NCBI RefSeq assembly: GCF_003369915.1
Contig: NC_046675.1
Span: 8,680,001 to 8,744,000, forward strand
DNA: 64,000 bases
Source of the DNA: Drosophila miranda
Taxonomy: Eukaryota; Arthropoda; Insecta; Diptera; Drosophilidae
Reading direction: 5' to 3'
The notes under the pieces were generated by a model. The model was not told the origin of the DNA. It made no database searches and worked only from the letters and a program-made list of their open reading frames with translations. Below, piece after piece: positions 49,801-58,550 of the stretch; position 1 is the first letter of the stretch, and every line of letters begins with the position of its first letter. The position numbers and the translations under genes were made by a program.

Positions 49801-50256
49801 GCTCAATGTGCAGGCGAAGAACAGCAGCTACTTTGTCGAATGGATACCCAACAATGTGAAGGTGGCCGTCTGCGATATACCGCCACGCGGCCTCAAGATG
49901 TCCGCCACATTCATTGGCAACTCGACGGCCATCCAGGAGATCTTCAAGCGCATCTCCGAGCAGTTCACAGCCATGTTCCGTCGCAAGGCCTTCTTGCACT
50001 GGTACACGGGCGAGGGCATGGACGAAATGGAGTTCACTGAGGCGGAGAGCAATATGAACGATCTGATATCCGAGTATCAGCAGTACCAGGTGCGTTTTCT
50101 GAACAATATCTAAAACCAGTCCAGCAATTTCTTACTCGAAACCTTTTCCTTTTTTTATTTTTTTAGGAAGCAACAGCCGACGATGAGCTCGAGTTCGAGG
50201 AGGATCAGGGCGAGGGCTACGAGTCGGAGGTCCTGCAAAACGGCAATGGCGAGTAG
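27383..50256 (+). CDS. betaTub97EF: beta-tubulin 97EF, seven coding exons plus one alternative exon
   Basis: Exons read from frame and splice sites are 27383-27439, 43778-44012, 44483-44712, 47657-47824 (4a) or 47907-48074 (4b), 48184-48448, 49767-50089 and 50167-50256. This gives 455 residues with either exon 4, the usual beta-tubulin size. The start MREI is the beta-tubulin autoregulation tetrapeptide. GGGTGSG at residues 140-146 is the GTP phosphate loop, and the tail is acidic ([18 protein letters not shown]) but ends in an unusual LQNGNGE. Beta-tubulin pairs with alpha-tubulin to build microtubules and binds the exchangeable GTP. The alternative exon pair and divergent tail identify 97EF rather than the 56D, 60D or 85D genes. 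The first intron is 16.3 kb, far longer than the others (2.9 kb, 82-109 nt, 470 nt, 1.3 kb, 77 nt). Exon borders are by eye but all phases agree. Confidence 0.93.
29083..29495. repeat. nested direct duplications in tubulin intron 1
   Basis: A 34-bp unit beginning GTGACTGGCAATAAACAG occurs at 29083, 29117 and 29151 head to tail. The third starts a larger unit (29151-29293) that includes TGCTTTCAAGCAGTGCTTCC and ends with AAAATCATAATACC. The larger unit is repeated at 29316-29495 with an extra roughly 35 bp in the middle. The copies are about 90 percent alike by eye, so the duplication is fairly recent. TGCTTTCAAGCA is itself a near palindrome. Confidence 0.8.
31357..31380. repeat. GT dinucleotide microsatellite in intron 1
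   Basis: Twelve GT units in an uninterrupted run, one of several in this intron. Confidence 0.85.
36961..37230. repeat. 30-bp minisatellite, nine units
   Basis: Nine contiguous 30-bp units, most beginning CCTCCAGCAAGCTCC and ending CCTCTCCGCT, run head to tail with no spacers. The fourth, seventh and eighth units are identical to each other, and only a few substitutions mark the rest. Because the unit length is a multiple of three and contains no stop in several frames, the array opens long ORFs on both strands (for example a repeating [10 protein letters not shown] decapeptide on the minus strand). These are artefacts: they lack conserved flanks and lie inside an intron. Confidence 0.92.
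38721..38737. repeat. run of 17 C
   Basis: Seventeen consecutive C follow a GT array (38694-38711). A similar run of 15 C is at 1914-1928. Such tracts are prone to length errors in sequencing, so the exact count is uncertain. Confidence 0.8.
38966..39600. repeat. tandem array of roughly 145-bp units, four to five copies
   Basis: The string AATCTAGCGG or a close variant recurs at 38966, 39114, 39258, 39411 and 39545, giving spacings of 148, 144, 153 and 134. Within each of the first four units GAATGGCAAGGTTTGCCG or a variant recurs (39034, 39175, 39318 and 39462), followed by GGTGAAA. Divergence between copies is roughly 20-30 percent by eye, so this is an old array. No ORF crosses several units. 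Confidence 0.75.
41441..41723. repeat. dispersed-tandem repeats carrying RCGTGAC cores
   Basis: A 26-bp block starting ACAACATACATGTC and ending in a CGTGAC core occurs at 41485, 41583 and 41698. A weaker relative with GCACGTGCGTGAC is at 41441. Each is followed by an AG/GG-ATTGCT-CTCG-type stretch. Spacings of 98 and 115 bp are not multiples of three, so the block is not kept for coding. ACGTG and GCGTG are the half-sites of bHLH-PAS and related bHLH factors, which makes a clustered enhancer possible. Confidence 0.6.
43164..43553. repeat. 191-bp AT-rich tandem duplication
   Basis: Unit one (43164-43354) and unit two (43355 to about 43553) both start GAAATATTTGAGTTT and share AGAGAAAGTAAATA, TTTGTTTTAAAGGTT and AAAACACTTAAAAATAAAT in order. 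A third start, GAGAAATATT, is cut short by an ATT microsatellite (43556-43572). The block ends with the inverted end motif TTTTTCTCCGAGTGTA (43655-43670), about 100 bp before the acceptor of exon 2. Confidence 0.8.
44713..47656 (+). other. betaTub97EF intron 3, 2.9 kb
   Basis: The donor is AAG|GTAAGC and the acceptor is CAACAATCAG|GTA before exon 4a. It contains a very long GT array (46817-46858, about twenty units), a second GT run (46871-46884), and CATCGAGCATCGAGCATCG at about 45119-45140, which also occurs at about 4017-4036. No nested gene is visible. A CAA repeat lies directly before the acceptor (47633-47653) in place of a pyrimidine tract, so the 4a acceptor looks weak. Confidence 0.75.
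47657..47824 (+). other. betaTub97EF: betaTub97EF alternative exon 4a
   Basis: This exon has 168 bases, 56 codons in phase 0 at both ends, encoding residues 175-230. The peptide follows the canonical beta-tubulin sequence closely ([37 protein letters not shown]). It holds the T5 loop, helix H6 and the start of H7, which contact the guanine nucleotide. Its acceptor has a CAA repeat instead of pyrimidines, while its donor TCT|GTAAGTGT is strong. It is the form that matches other beta-tubulins, so it is probably the ancestral exon. Confidence 0.9.
47825..47906 (+). promoter_or_regulatory. 82-nt intron between exons 4a and 4b with a displaced branch site
   Basis: The only good branch-site match is TCTAATT with CTAAT at 47833-47837, so the branch A (47836) is about 11 nt from the 5' splice site at 47825. 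It is followed by a long pyrimidine-rich tract and about 70 nt free of any AG until the acceptor at 47905-47906. Too short a donor-to-branch distance prevents the two snRNP complexes from assembling on the same intron. That is a known way to make neighbouring exons mutually exclusive, as in vertebrate tropomyosin and actinin genes. Confidence 0.55.
47907..48074 (+). other. betaTub97EF: betaTub97EF alternative exon 4b
   Basis: This second version of exon 4 is also 168 bases and phase 0. It starts 82 bases after the end of 4a and has its own acceptor (CACCCAG|GTG) and donor (TCC|GTAAGT). It differs from 4a at 12 of 56 residues, including SD-T to SE-V in the T5 loop, VEN to CVD, FRT to YQS and TYGDL to TYEDL next to the base-stacking tyrosine. 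Including both exons would keep frame but duplicate a structural segment, so use is expected to be one or the other. It arose by tandem exon duplication. Confidence 0.88.
48449..49766 (+). other. betaTub97EF intron 5, 1.3 kb
   Basis: It runs from CGAG|GTGAGT to TTAACAG|GTCC (phase 1). The contents are ordinary non-coding DNA with CCCTGG- and CTGTCC-type short repeats and a CT run near 49265. I see no nested gene or RNA. Confidence 0.7.
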
Positions 50257-50339
50257 GGACGGACCAACCAGCATCATAACTGTTTTCTGTATACTATTAT
50301 GTAAATTATTTGCAAAGTCATTACCAGACAAAGGCTTCA

Positions 50340-50345
50340 AATAAA
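50340..50345 (+). terminator. polyadenylation signal AATAAA of betaTub97EF
   Basis: AATAAA starts 84 nt after the TAG stop at 50254-50256. The tail region TATCTAGTAAATATAG follows. The 3' UTR is therefore about 100 nt if this site is used. Confidence 0.65.
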
Positions 50346-50360
50346 TATCTAGTAAATATA

Positions 50361-51513
50361 GTAAATCTTATTAATCGATTGGCCTCCAAATTCTGACAGC
50401 AACACAGGCGTTTAGATGAGAAATTTTCTTTGTAAACCGGGACAGGTTTCAGAGATGTACTAATCAAAAGAATTAGCCAGTTTTCTGTAAAGCTAAATTT
50501 GCAAAATACAGCCACAAATATCTCGAAAACAAAAAACCATACCCTCGATGGACCGCGATTTGTCAAGAATTTAGAGGCAGAAGGCAGGGCTCTAGTAAAT
50601 ATATCCACTGTGTTGATAAAATCACAGCCATACACACTACGAATCCTGTTTCGAATGTCTCTGAAACGACTTAAGCCATATGTAATACGGAATTCATGTG
50701 CCTTCGGCTATACACATTTGGATTTATTGGAAGGAAGCTTGATCCGACCATTAAAAATCCTCATTCATTTCCGTAAGCATTTGTCAGGTGCTGGCCATAT
50801 CATTAATTACCAATGAGAACACTTTGCTTGGCTGTGGGACCCAAAATACTGTATACCTTTAGTGGTACGCGGACAAGAGTATGCTTTTTCTTTTATTTAG
50901 TGTAAAACATTCTATTGCTTTATTTGAAACACTTTTTTTTTCAGTGTAAAGCAAGAAAACGTACTCTTACACACAGAAATATGTAAATATTTTTCAGAAA
51001 AGCCAGTTTTGTCGTGCTCTACCGGAAAACAAACTCAAATGAAAAGTGAGCGAGAAAAAAAACCGAAATTTGAAAGATCTGAGACCTGCCTTGTTCAATC
51101 GAGTAATTCGAAGCTGAATCGCGAATTCCATGATGAAATAAAACAAGGTGGTCCGTTCTTGCTCTTCGCAACCTTCGTTCTTCTCTTTCTCATCAATAAT
51201 GGTCTCAAAGCGCTCTCTTAAGAACCGAAAGTGGGTTAGGTGGTCCCTTTTATAATTTCATCGTGGCTGATTCTGGAGGACTGAACGAAGCTAATACTGA
51301 ATCAGTTCATGCAGGGCTCTAGTGCCCATATAAATTGGTATTGAATAAAATGTCAAAATATAAAAATTATACAACTTTCTACTGTGCTAAATGATTACCA
51401 ATTTTCATGATTTTCAATTTTCACGAGGAATGGAGATTATCATTCCATCACTTCAGTCTAGATAACTGTTAACTAGCTCTTTGTAATAATGATTCAACTA
51501 TATCTGGCATAAC
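50361..51513. other. gap between betaTub97EF and the next gene
   Basis: Two modest plus-strand ORFs occur: 50499-50816 (105 codons) and 51009-51221 (70 codons, ending in a hydrophobic FLLFATFVLLFLINNGL segment). Neither has an obvious promoter, polyadenylation signal or recognisable family. They have less simple-sequence bias than most ORFs here and may be decayed gene pieces. An inverted TTTTTTTTTCAGTGTA end motif is at 50933-50948. I leave them unannotated as genes. Confidence 0.4.
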
Positions 51514-51519
51514 TTTATT
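51514..51519 (-). terminator. polyadenylation signal of the 203-residue gene
   Basis: On the minus strand AATAAA lies five bases after the TGA stop at 51524-51526. This tight stop-to-signal arrangement supports the gene being real. Confidence 0.6.
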
Positions 51520-51523
51520 AATT

Positions 51524-52197
51524 TCAATTTGGCTCTAAGCCTCTGATGTACGATGCGATGTTGTGTTTCAATATATTCCAAAAAAGTCGTCCAATTCCAA
51601 TTCCAAATGATTGCAAGCGAAGATTTGTTTGATCCTGGACTAGCGGAACCAAAGGGCGATCTGACACCACGTTGGCCACTTGCTGAAACACAAACAGCTT
51701 ATTTGGACTGGTCTGTATAATCAAGAACTGGGTGGGATTAGGGCCTTGGGTATGCAATTCGTTGGGCTCCTCTTTTGATACCACCTCAGAAATTTGATCG
51801 GTACGAAAAGGTGACAGCTCTAGTCTCTGTTCTGGTTGTTGCGGCTCTGGATTTTTCACTGTATACCGGCACACTGTTCCGTTATTGCTGCCATCCTTCG
51901 GCTCTGGAGAACCAGAATTCATCACCAGACTCTGGGATTTTGTTTGTTTGTTGTTGTTGTTGTCCCGGCTCTGTTGACGGCTCACCAGACTCCTGGCTTT
52001 TGTGTTGTTGTTATTGTCCCGGCTCTGTTGACGGCGACCACGGTTTGGCTGATAGCAAGCTGTGAGGAAAAATATCATTTTATCTTTATTATTCGTTAAT
52101 ACAATTTCGGTTTAGACTTACGCCGCTTGGGAGCACCGACCGCCTCGTTGTCTGTACGGCTTGCCTGGCGTTTTCTGGTCGTCATCATGTGAGGCAT
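51524..52197 (-). CDS. unrecognised two-exon gene, 203 residues
   Basis: Exon 1 is 52197-52122 (ATG to CGGC|GTAAGT) and exon 2 is 52059-51524 (CTCACAG|CTTGC to TGA). They join in frame to 203 residues. A 5' UTR intron (about 52296-52231, donor AAT|GTGAGT, acceptor CAACAG|ACTAG) is likely. The N-terminus is basic (TTRKRQASR, APKRP) as in nuclear proteins. The middle holds a duplicated QQSRDNNNN block separated by TKARSLVSR. A Pro/Glu/Gln-rich linker follows, and the last 70 residues are more hydrophobic and probably folded (QFLIIQT, KLFVFQQV, IGRLFWNILK). I do not recognise the family. It is transcribed from the same strand as EFTUD2 and starts about 300 bp beyond that gene's stop codon. A gene-specific function cannot be given. 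Confidence 0.7.
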
Positions 52198-52482
52198 TGT
52201 AAATAGATGGAGGGAAAATAGCAGCTAGTCTGTTGAAAATAGGAATTATTATTTTTACAACTAAATTAATTCAAAAATTTGTTTGCTGTACTCACATTGA
52301 GCACTACCGAACGATTGATGAAAATGGTATCTGGTATAATTTACACTTTGTCCGACGCCTGCTCTGTTCTCTCGATTTTCTGGAGTATTGAGCATACTCG
52401 GATAAACTGTTTAAGCTCCCTGGGCCCCCATAGGCAATAAAATAAAATCAACTTAAATTTCAGAAACTAGATCTAAAAGTAT

Positions 52483-52488
52483 TTTATT
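52483..52488 (-). terminator. polyadenylation signal of EFTUD2
   Basis: Minus-strand AATAAA begins 16 nt after the TAG stop at 52506-52504, giving a very short 3' UTR. Confidence 0.65.
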
Positions 52489-52503
52489 AACTCATTCGTG
52501 GTT

Positions 52504-55500
52504 CTACAGCGGATAGTTAACGAGTACGTCCTGACGGGCCAATTCCAGCAACATGGGATCGTCGAAGAACTTGTTAATGGACACATCCTCGGAGAGGCCT
52601 TTGCGGCGTCGTGTCTTGATCATGAATTCGCGTGCCAAATGCGATGCCTGCTGGGGCTCAAGCGGCCGAATGATGATACTCTTGTCCAGGGGATCGCCGG
52701 GCACAATTTGCCAGTGATGGAACACTGACAAACAGAATGCCTGACCCTGGGTATGCGTTCGCAGATCTGTCTCAAAGCCGAACGAATCGATGGCGGGTAT
52801 AAATGCTTTGATCGTATAGATGGGTGAACCGGAAACGGGGGCATCCTGTGTCACATGGCCTCTAAAAGAATAGGAATATGAAGTTTCGGGTGAAAATTGT
52901 CATACATTTTGTATGTATTTCCTTCAACTCACCTGCGCCTGGCCAATACCGTGTAGACCGCCGACACACAATCTGCGGGCGCCTGGACCTCAACAAATAG
53001 GTACGGCTCCATTAGACGTGGCGTGGCCATGAGGAACGCAGAGTAGGCCACGCGACGAGCTGTGGGAATGATTTGGCCACCACCGCGATGCAGAGCCTCG
53101 TTGGCAATGACTCCGTCGAGTATCTTGAATTTGACGTTTCGTATGGGCTCCTCACAGAGCGGACCCTCGCGCGTTCCCCATTGAAAGCCCTGCACAATGG
53201 AGTCCTTCACCGCCGTCAGCAGATTCTTGTCCACCTCCGAGGGTAGGGTGTCGTCCACAAGAATGTTGGGACCAGTTGAATCGGGGCCGAATGCCCAAAT
53301 GGAACGCGCGGCCAACAAATCCCAGTCGTAGTTGACCTGAAAGAACTCTCCGATGCGTTTCTTGTTCCAACTGATGCAAACGGTTCCGTTCTCAATGTCT
53401 TCGGCCAGGCCCTTCTCCAGCGGCTCTGATATCATGGTTAATTTGTTCTTTTTGTTTGGCGTCTCTGCGAAACACTTGAGGGAACTGGTTTCCACGACAG
53501 TCTCACAGAAGGCTACCACAGGATCGGCCACCTTTATGTCGATCTCCGAGTACATTTTGCGCAGATCATGCATGACGCAGTCCAGATACAACTCGCCTGT
53601 GCCCAGGATAACGTGCTCACCGGACTCCTCGACACGGGTCGAGAGCAGCGGATAGGATTTGTTCACCTTCCGCAGACCGTCGAGCATTTTCGGCAGCTCC
53701 GAGGGATTCACTGGCTCCACGGCAATCTTTATAATGCTCTGAGTGTTGAACTTGAGTGGTCGGAATATGTAGAGATCCTCTGGGACATTGATGTCCACAA
53801 TGGTAGAGGTTTTAACGATGCACTGATCGATGCCCTCAATGAGGACCCAATTACCGGAAGGAACTCGGTTTAGCTCGACTTTATACCGAGCCTCGAACAC
53901 CCACAGTCGACCGACTTGCAGTATTCGGGAATCCTCCTCATCCTGAAGCGTGTAGTTCTCTCCCAAAACACGCACCTCCTGACCGGCATGCAGGGTGCCG
54001 GAAACAATCCGTGCCAGCACCTGGAAAAAGGTACAATCATCGTTGGGATACATCTTCGAGCTGTGGACCATCAGTGTGCCATATTGATTGCAGGTTATCA
54101 TGTCGCGATAGATGTCCCCCTCTTTTGGCCCCGTATAAATGTGGTCCACCTTCCGCTTGGCATTCTCCTGTGGCGATTTGATGTGCTCCACGCACATATC
54201 CACGAAACCGCTGCAGTCACCCATGAATCGATTGCAGACGAGTCGCAGCAGCGGCCGCATATTCGATTTCATTTCCTCCTTGGAAACGCGTACATTCAGC
54301 TCGGCGAGCGTGTCCGACAGCGTGCTGTCCACGTCGCCCACAACCTGGGCAATCAGCTTGTACATGGGCTCCAGTATGAACTCCACGAAACTACGCTGAG
54401 CAGAGCTATGCGGCTGTTTCTTGGAAAACTTTCGGCTGCCAATAGATCGTCCATAAGTTACGTGAATAATAATTAATTAATAACGTGAGGATGCACTTAC
54501 GTTTTGCTGTTGAAGTACATATCGCCCCAGAGTCGTTTGGCAAAGTCAATGTAGTTAACGCCCTCATATGTGTCCGCATAGAGTTTGGCAAACGATTTCA
54601 AGGTGAAGCAAAAGCCATATAGCGAACTGGAAAAGCAGACATTGCCCAAAATCGGAGACACCAACAGGTTGTCATCTGCACTGCCATATGTGCTAAACGG
54701 AAAGGATATTGGTGAACAAATTATTAGGTACATTTAGGCCTACATACCTCAGTAGCCCATTGACCTCCTCTACTATATGCTTCAGCTTAAAGTACGCATC
54801 TTGGGGCGGCAGCTTGAGCTCCAGAATGAGACGATCAATCTGCCATAGATGATGAGCATTAAAAACTTTTATTTTGCGGCATTTGGTACTGTCTTACCTT
54901 GTTGATGCACACGGTAATGGACTGCCGCTCCTGTACAGCATGCTTTAGCAAGCGTTCCGTGTTCAGCATAATACCCTCTGCCGCATCGATGAACAAAACA
55001 ACGCCGTCGCTCATACGCATGGCAGCAGTGGTCTCGTCCGAGAAATTAACATGACCGGGAGTGTCGAAAATATTCAGCAAGTAGCTCTTTTGCTTGACAT
55101 CCTGCAGAACAAGGGTGACTGGGGTGGCCTTAATGCTGCATCCGCGTTCCTGTTCGGTGAAGAGCGTGTCTGTGTAGCGCAAAGAGCGCTCCTCCATGGT
55201 TTCGAATTGGGGATGCGTTTGCCGAATCAGGCAATCAACGAATGTCGTCTTGCCGTGATGAAGGTGCCCAATGAGTGCCACGTTTCTGATGAGTGGCGGC
55301 GTGTCCATTAGATCAGCCATAAATTCCATGTCATATGTGGTGTCCTGCTGTTCCTGCTCCTTAATTTGGAACTTGAGCTTCTTTATCGGCTCAATGAGTG
55401 GCTTGTCCAGTGGCTGGGCATCCTCTTCCTGCACTATGGTTTCCACATCCGGACCATAAACCTCCACGGCCGAAGGATAATAGCGTTTATCCTCGTGCAG

Positions 55501-55747
55501 TACAACCGCTGTCACTTCCTTGTCCTCATCTTCTGGCGGTTCTGCTTCGTCCTCGTCCATGGCGTCCTGTGTACCCAACCAAGCGAATTACTGAGAATGA
55601 TGCTTCGAGTACATTGCCATTGGAAGTACTTACATCTTGGTCATCCTGCACGTCAGGTTGCCCATAGATACTTTGGTCATCATCCTCGTCGCTATCCAGA
55701 TCGGGGCCAATGTAGTTGCCGAACTCATCGTATAAATCGGAATCCAT
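52504..55747 (-). CDS. Eftud2: U5 snRNP GTPase EFTUD2/Snu114 (116 kDa)
   Basis: Six exons read on the minus strand are 55747-55634, 55566-54898, 54839-54748, 54692-54501, 54435-52933 and 52861-52504. Together they give 975 residues, close to the 972 of human EFTUD2. The protein is the EF-2-like GTPase of the U5 snRNP and tri-snRNP that works with Prp8 and Brr2 to activate and disassemble the spliceosome. Visible features are an acidic N-terminal tail ([23 protein letters not shown]), the P-loop GHLHHGKTT (about 138-146), DTPGH (about 206-210), NKID (260-263, split by an intron) and EF-2-like domains II-V in the long exon, with the C-terminus ending [12 protein letters not shown]. The P-loop reads HLHHGK where elongation factors have HVDHGK, as expected for this branch. 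The splice phases all agree. Confidence 0.95.
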
Positions 55748-56279
55748 GATATTGCAGATCTAATAGAAAATTATTTTCATTCACTGTACACTCAGCCGGC
55801 CTCTGCCAATATGTAAACGTTTACAGCCACCGAGCAGTGCGGCACTGTGTGAGATGCTATTGTATCGGAGATAACTTACCAAGGTTCAATCCCACTTTTA
55901 ATAATGTTTTTCTCTAAATATTAGAGGAAAAACTTTGATGCAAATATATATTTTTACTATTTTCACGCAAAACGCGGATTTCAAGCACGCCGATAAATTT
56001 TATTCTGCTGAAATCGATAACAAAAATCAGCTGGAGCCGGCATTTGCAATAAATAAAAGAGTGACCAGACGTAAGAAACTGTAACCTTGGCGGGAATATT
56101 TATGCTTAAATCTGCATATACCTAATGGCGCATGATTATCATCTTTGGACCTTTCTGATGACAGGTACAGGTAGACCAGTTTGGGGGTGAAAAGTCGAGA
56201 ACAGGTAGATCGTTTTGGCTTATATTTTGCCGCAATTTGCAAAAGGAATTAGTCAAAAGTATCCGCTTGGCCCGTCAAG
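55748..56279. promoter_or_regulatory. divergent promoter region, EFTUD2 and mucin-like gene
   Basis: These 530 bp separate two start codons pointing away from each other. They contain CAGTGCGGCACTGTG (55834-55848), nearly its own reverse complement, and ATCGATA (56013-56019), close to a DRE. GGTTCAATCCC (55883-55893) resembles a tRNA B box, but no A box or paired stems accompany it. The EFTUD2 start probably lies within 100 bp of its ATG. Confidence 0.4.
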
Positions 56280-57260
56280 ATGTTCATAGAAAAATTGTGT
56301 TTTCTTCTTTTGATGGCACATTATTCTGTGGAAATTCAGACGGATATCAAAAGGGGGAATTTAAACTCCATTCTTGATAGAGATGAATGGACCAAACTGT
56401 CCATGGAATACATAAAGAATCACAAGCCATATATTGTAAAGAAGTACGAGCCATACAAACCTGGAAAACATAATTTAACCCTCCCAACGTTTGGCCAAGA
56501 ATGGGAAACAACAACGATTCAGGCAGTCATTGAACCTACAATTGAGCCGGAATCATCTACAAGCTACTTTACTGAAGAAATCTCCACAACAACAAGCAAT
56601 ATCTTCGATCTGGACGGTACCACAGAGGAAACAACTGTCGAAACTACAACGTCAGAGCCGCAGTTTACAATTATGGAAGCGGAAACAACAGAACAAAGTC
56701 CCACCAGTACAGAAATTCCGGAATCAACCACTGGCATGGTCGAGACTACCACTTCATGGAGCATCGTTGATTGGGAAACAACTCCGATCATAGACACCAC
56801 CACTGCCGTCTCTTTCAGGGAGGAACCGACAGGAGAAGTATCCGAAACCACGACAGAGGAATCTTTAGACTCGACAGAATGGCCAGCAACCACTACAGGA
56901 TCCTGGGAAACATCAGAAACCACAACGGAACCATCTCTTATTACGACAGAAAGTCCAGAGACTTCGACATCAGTGTTGGACATTATTTCCACAACTTCAG
57001 GCATTGAAACTACAACATATTTGGATAATCTAATATACATTCCCCAACCGGACGACTTCACAGACCTCGTAAACAGTACAACTACAGAAAATACAAATAT
57101 TGAGATTGAGACGAGCACAATCGTATCAGAGGAAACCACTACCGAAGCCATCAGAACCACTACTCCCAGGAGCGCGGACCTTGTTGAAGATTTTGTGAAG
57201 CCAAATCCGACTAATTTCCGATACTCCTCAGATACAAGACCTGAACCGTATTGGCTGTGA
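56280..57260 (+). CDS. secreted Thr/Ser-rich mucin-like protein
   Basis: This single-exon gene encodes 326 residues. The start MFIEKLCFLLLMAHYSVEIQT is a signal peptide. Residues about 20-75 form a non-repetitive, charged segment with KPYIVKKYEPYKPGKHNLTLP, and the rest to about 300 is rich in Thr, Ser and Glu with ETTT, ESTT and TTTE motifs, typical of heavily O-glycosylated extracellular proteins. NLT and NST are possible N-glycosylation sites. The tail (NFRYSSDTRPEPYWL) is again non-repetitive. There is no chitin-binding or membrane segment that I can see, so it is presumably secreted into lumen, cuticle or saliva. The ATG at 56280 is the first in frame and is followed at once by the hydrophobic core. 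The antisense ORF over the repeats is a shadow. Confidence 0.85.
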   Translation: MFIEKLCFLLLMAHYSVEIQTDIKRGNLNSILDRDEWTKLSMEYIKNHKPYIVKKYEPYKPGKHNLTLPTFGQEWETTTIQAVIEPTIEPESSTSYFTEEISTTTSNIFDLDGTTEETTVETTTSEPQFTIMEAETTEQSPTSTEIPESTTGMVETTTSWSIVDWETTPIIDTTTAVSFREEPTGEVSETTTEESLDSTEWPATTTGSWETSETTTEPSLITTESPETSTSVLDIISTTSGIETTTYLDNLIYIPQPDDFTDLVNSTTTENTNIEIETSTIVSEETTTEAIRTTTPRSADLVEDFVKPNPTNFRYSSDTRPEPYWL

Positions 57261-57282
57261 AAAGTAAAATTAAAACATTTAA

Positions 57283-57288
57283 AATAAA
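57283..57288 (+). terminator. polyadenylation signal AATAAA of the mucin-like gene
   Basis: AATAAA lies 22 nt after the TGA stop at 57258-57260. Only about 150 nt separate it from the next ATG at 57434. Confidence 0.65.
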
Positions 57289-57358
57289 CAGTTTAAAATT
57301 AATCCAGACCGCGTTTTATTTGATGAACCTCTGGCCACGCCGAAACCTGTAGAGTGGG

Positions 57359-57369
57359 TGGCAACGCTG
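57359..57369 (+). promoter_or_regulatory. TGGCAACGCTG promoter motif before Rpp38-like gene
   Basis: TGGCAACGCTG sits 75 bp before the ATG at 57434. The TGGCAACGC core is repeated at 58462-58470 (89 bp before MTRES1) and 62051-62059 (133 bp before the last gene). It partly resembles Drosophila core promoter Motif 1 (8 of 11 positions). Confidence 0.35.
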
Positions 57370-57433
57370 TCGGTAATCAAAAACACATTTTATTTTAATT
57401 ATTTATTTCCAGACGAGGCTCGATTTTTAGAAT

Positions 57434-58457
57434 ATGAGTTTGGCCAGCATAAAGAAAAAGGAAGCGAAGGGCAAGAGGAAGGTACTGCCCAAGCTACGAA
57501 ATATATTGGCCAATCCATACAAGCAGCACAGGTAGCAGCTCTTAAAATCTTGAGACAATCGCCAGTTGACCATTTTCAATTTGCAGCCCAGTTCTCGCCG
57601 ATGATGAAGTGGTGCAGTTTCGTCAGATTTTGCTGGAGGCCATAAAACATAGCGAGCACTCAGTTAAGACCTTTGCCACCCGTCATCAGATACATCTCGG
57701 CCTCGAGAGCTCCTTGCGAGCCATTAATTCGAGACGCTTCTCATGTGTCTTTGTCTCGCTGAGTCTGAGGCCATCCCATATCATCCGGCTAATAGCCACC
57801 AGTGCCGCCGTTAAAGTGCCAACTGCTCCTATTTATGCGCAGCCAAAGTTGGAGGAGCTAACCTTTGAAATTTTCGGGGTACGAGCACTTTCCTTGGTTT
57901 TGCCTACGGACTTGTCTGCTGTGAGCCTGGACCTGGAACAGTGGGTGAAGAACCGCCAGAAGCCAGCTCCACAAAAGATTCCTCCCACGGTTAAAAAGTC
58001 GTTGAAGAAGCGCCAGGCGAAAGAGCAAGATCTTCAGCGGGAGGAAACAGCACAGAAGGCCTTGGAGCAGCCGAAGGTGGTTGCGGAAAAGCAATGGAAC
58101 GATGACTACATATCGTGGTCCAGTGAAAAGTCATGCGTAAGGATTGACCAAATCGATACCCAGGTGGAGACCCAGCAATTGGGCGCTGCTCTCAGTAATT
58201 TGGCCATGAAAGCCAAAACCAAAGCCCACCTAGAAGTGGAATCCAAATCAACGATACCCGACGACTCAGAGGAAAATGTGGAGCACATGGAAGTAGAGGC
58301 AGCGGAAGGAACCATCGATGAGGATGATTTTTTGCCCACCGACACACAACGATATCGTCCAGTCAGTGTCCACCGAACTCGTCCGAATCCTGACAAGAAA
58401 CCCAAAAAGAAGCGAAACAAAAAACAAAAACAACAGCCGCCAAGCAAAACCGAATGA
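57434..58457 (+). CDS. probable RNase P/MRP subunit p38 (L7Ae family)
   Basis: Exon 1 is 57434-57531 and exon 2 is 57587-58457. Joined across a 55-nt intron they encode 322 residues. The basic start (SIKKKEAKGKRK) leads to NPYKQH, which parallels the NNPY segment near the N-terminus of human RPP38. Residues about 40-150 form an L7Ae/L30e-like fold with EAIKHSEHSVKTF, ALNSRR-type and CVFVSLSLRPSHIIRLIATSAA segments, where family members bind kink-turn RNA. The second half is Lys/Glu-rich and ends in a strongly basic tail (KKPKKKRNKKQKQ) suited to nucleolar localisation. RNase P and MRP mature pre-tRNA 5' ends and pre-rRNA. The family call rests on segment order and the L7Ae-like core; a different L7Ae-type nucleolar protein is the main alternative. 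Confidence 0.72.
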
Positions 58458-58550
58458 TAGCTGGCAACGCCGCCACCAATCAGCTGTAGTTTTTAGGTTA
58501 TGTTTCTAGGTTTTTGTTATCGTAATTTTTAAGACCTCCCCGCTCCAAAA

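Noticed and set aside
55883..55893. tRNA B-box-like GGTTCAATCCC
   Set aside because: There is no A box at the expected distance upstream and the flanking bases do not form T-arm or acceptor stems.
56564..57160. 198-codon minus-strand ORF rich in Val and Ser
   Set aside because: It is the reverse complement of the Thr/Glu-rich mucin codons; the sense strand has the signal peptide and polyadenylation signal.
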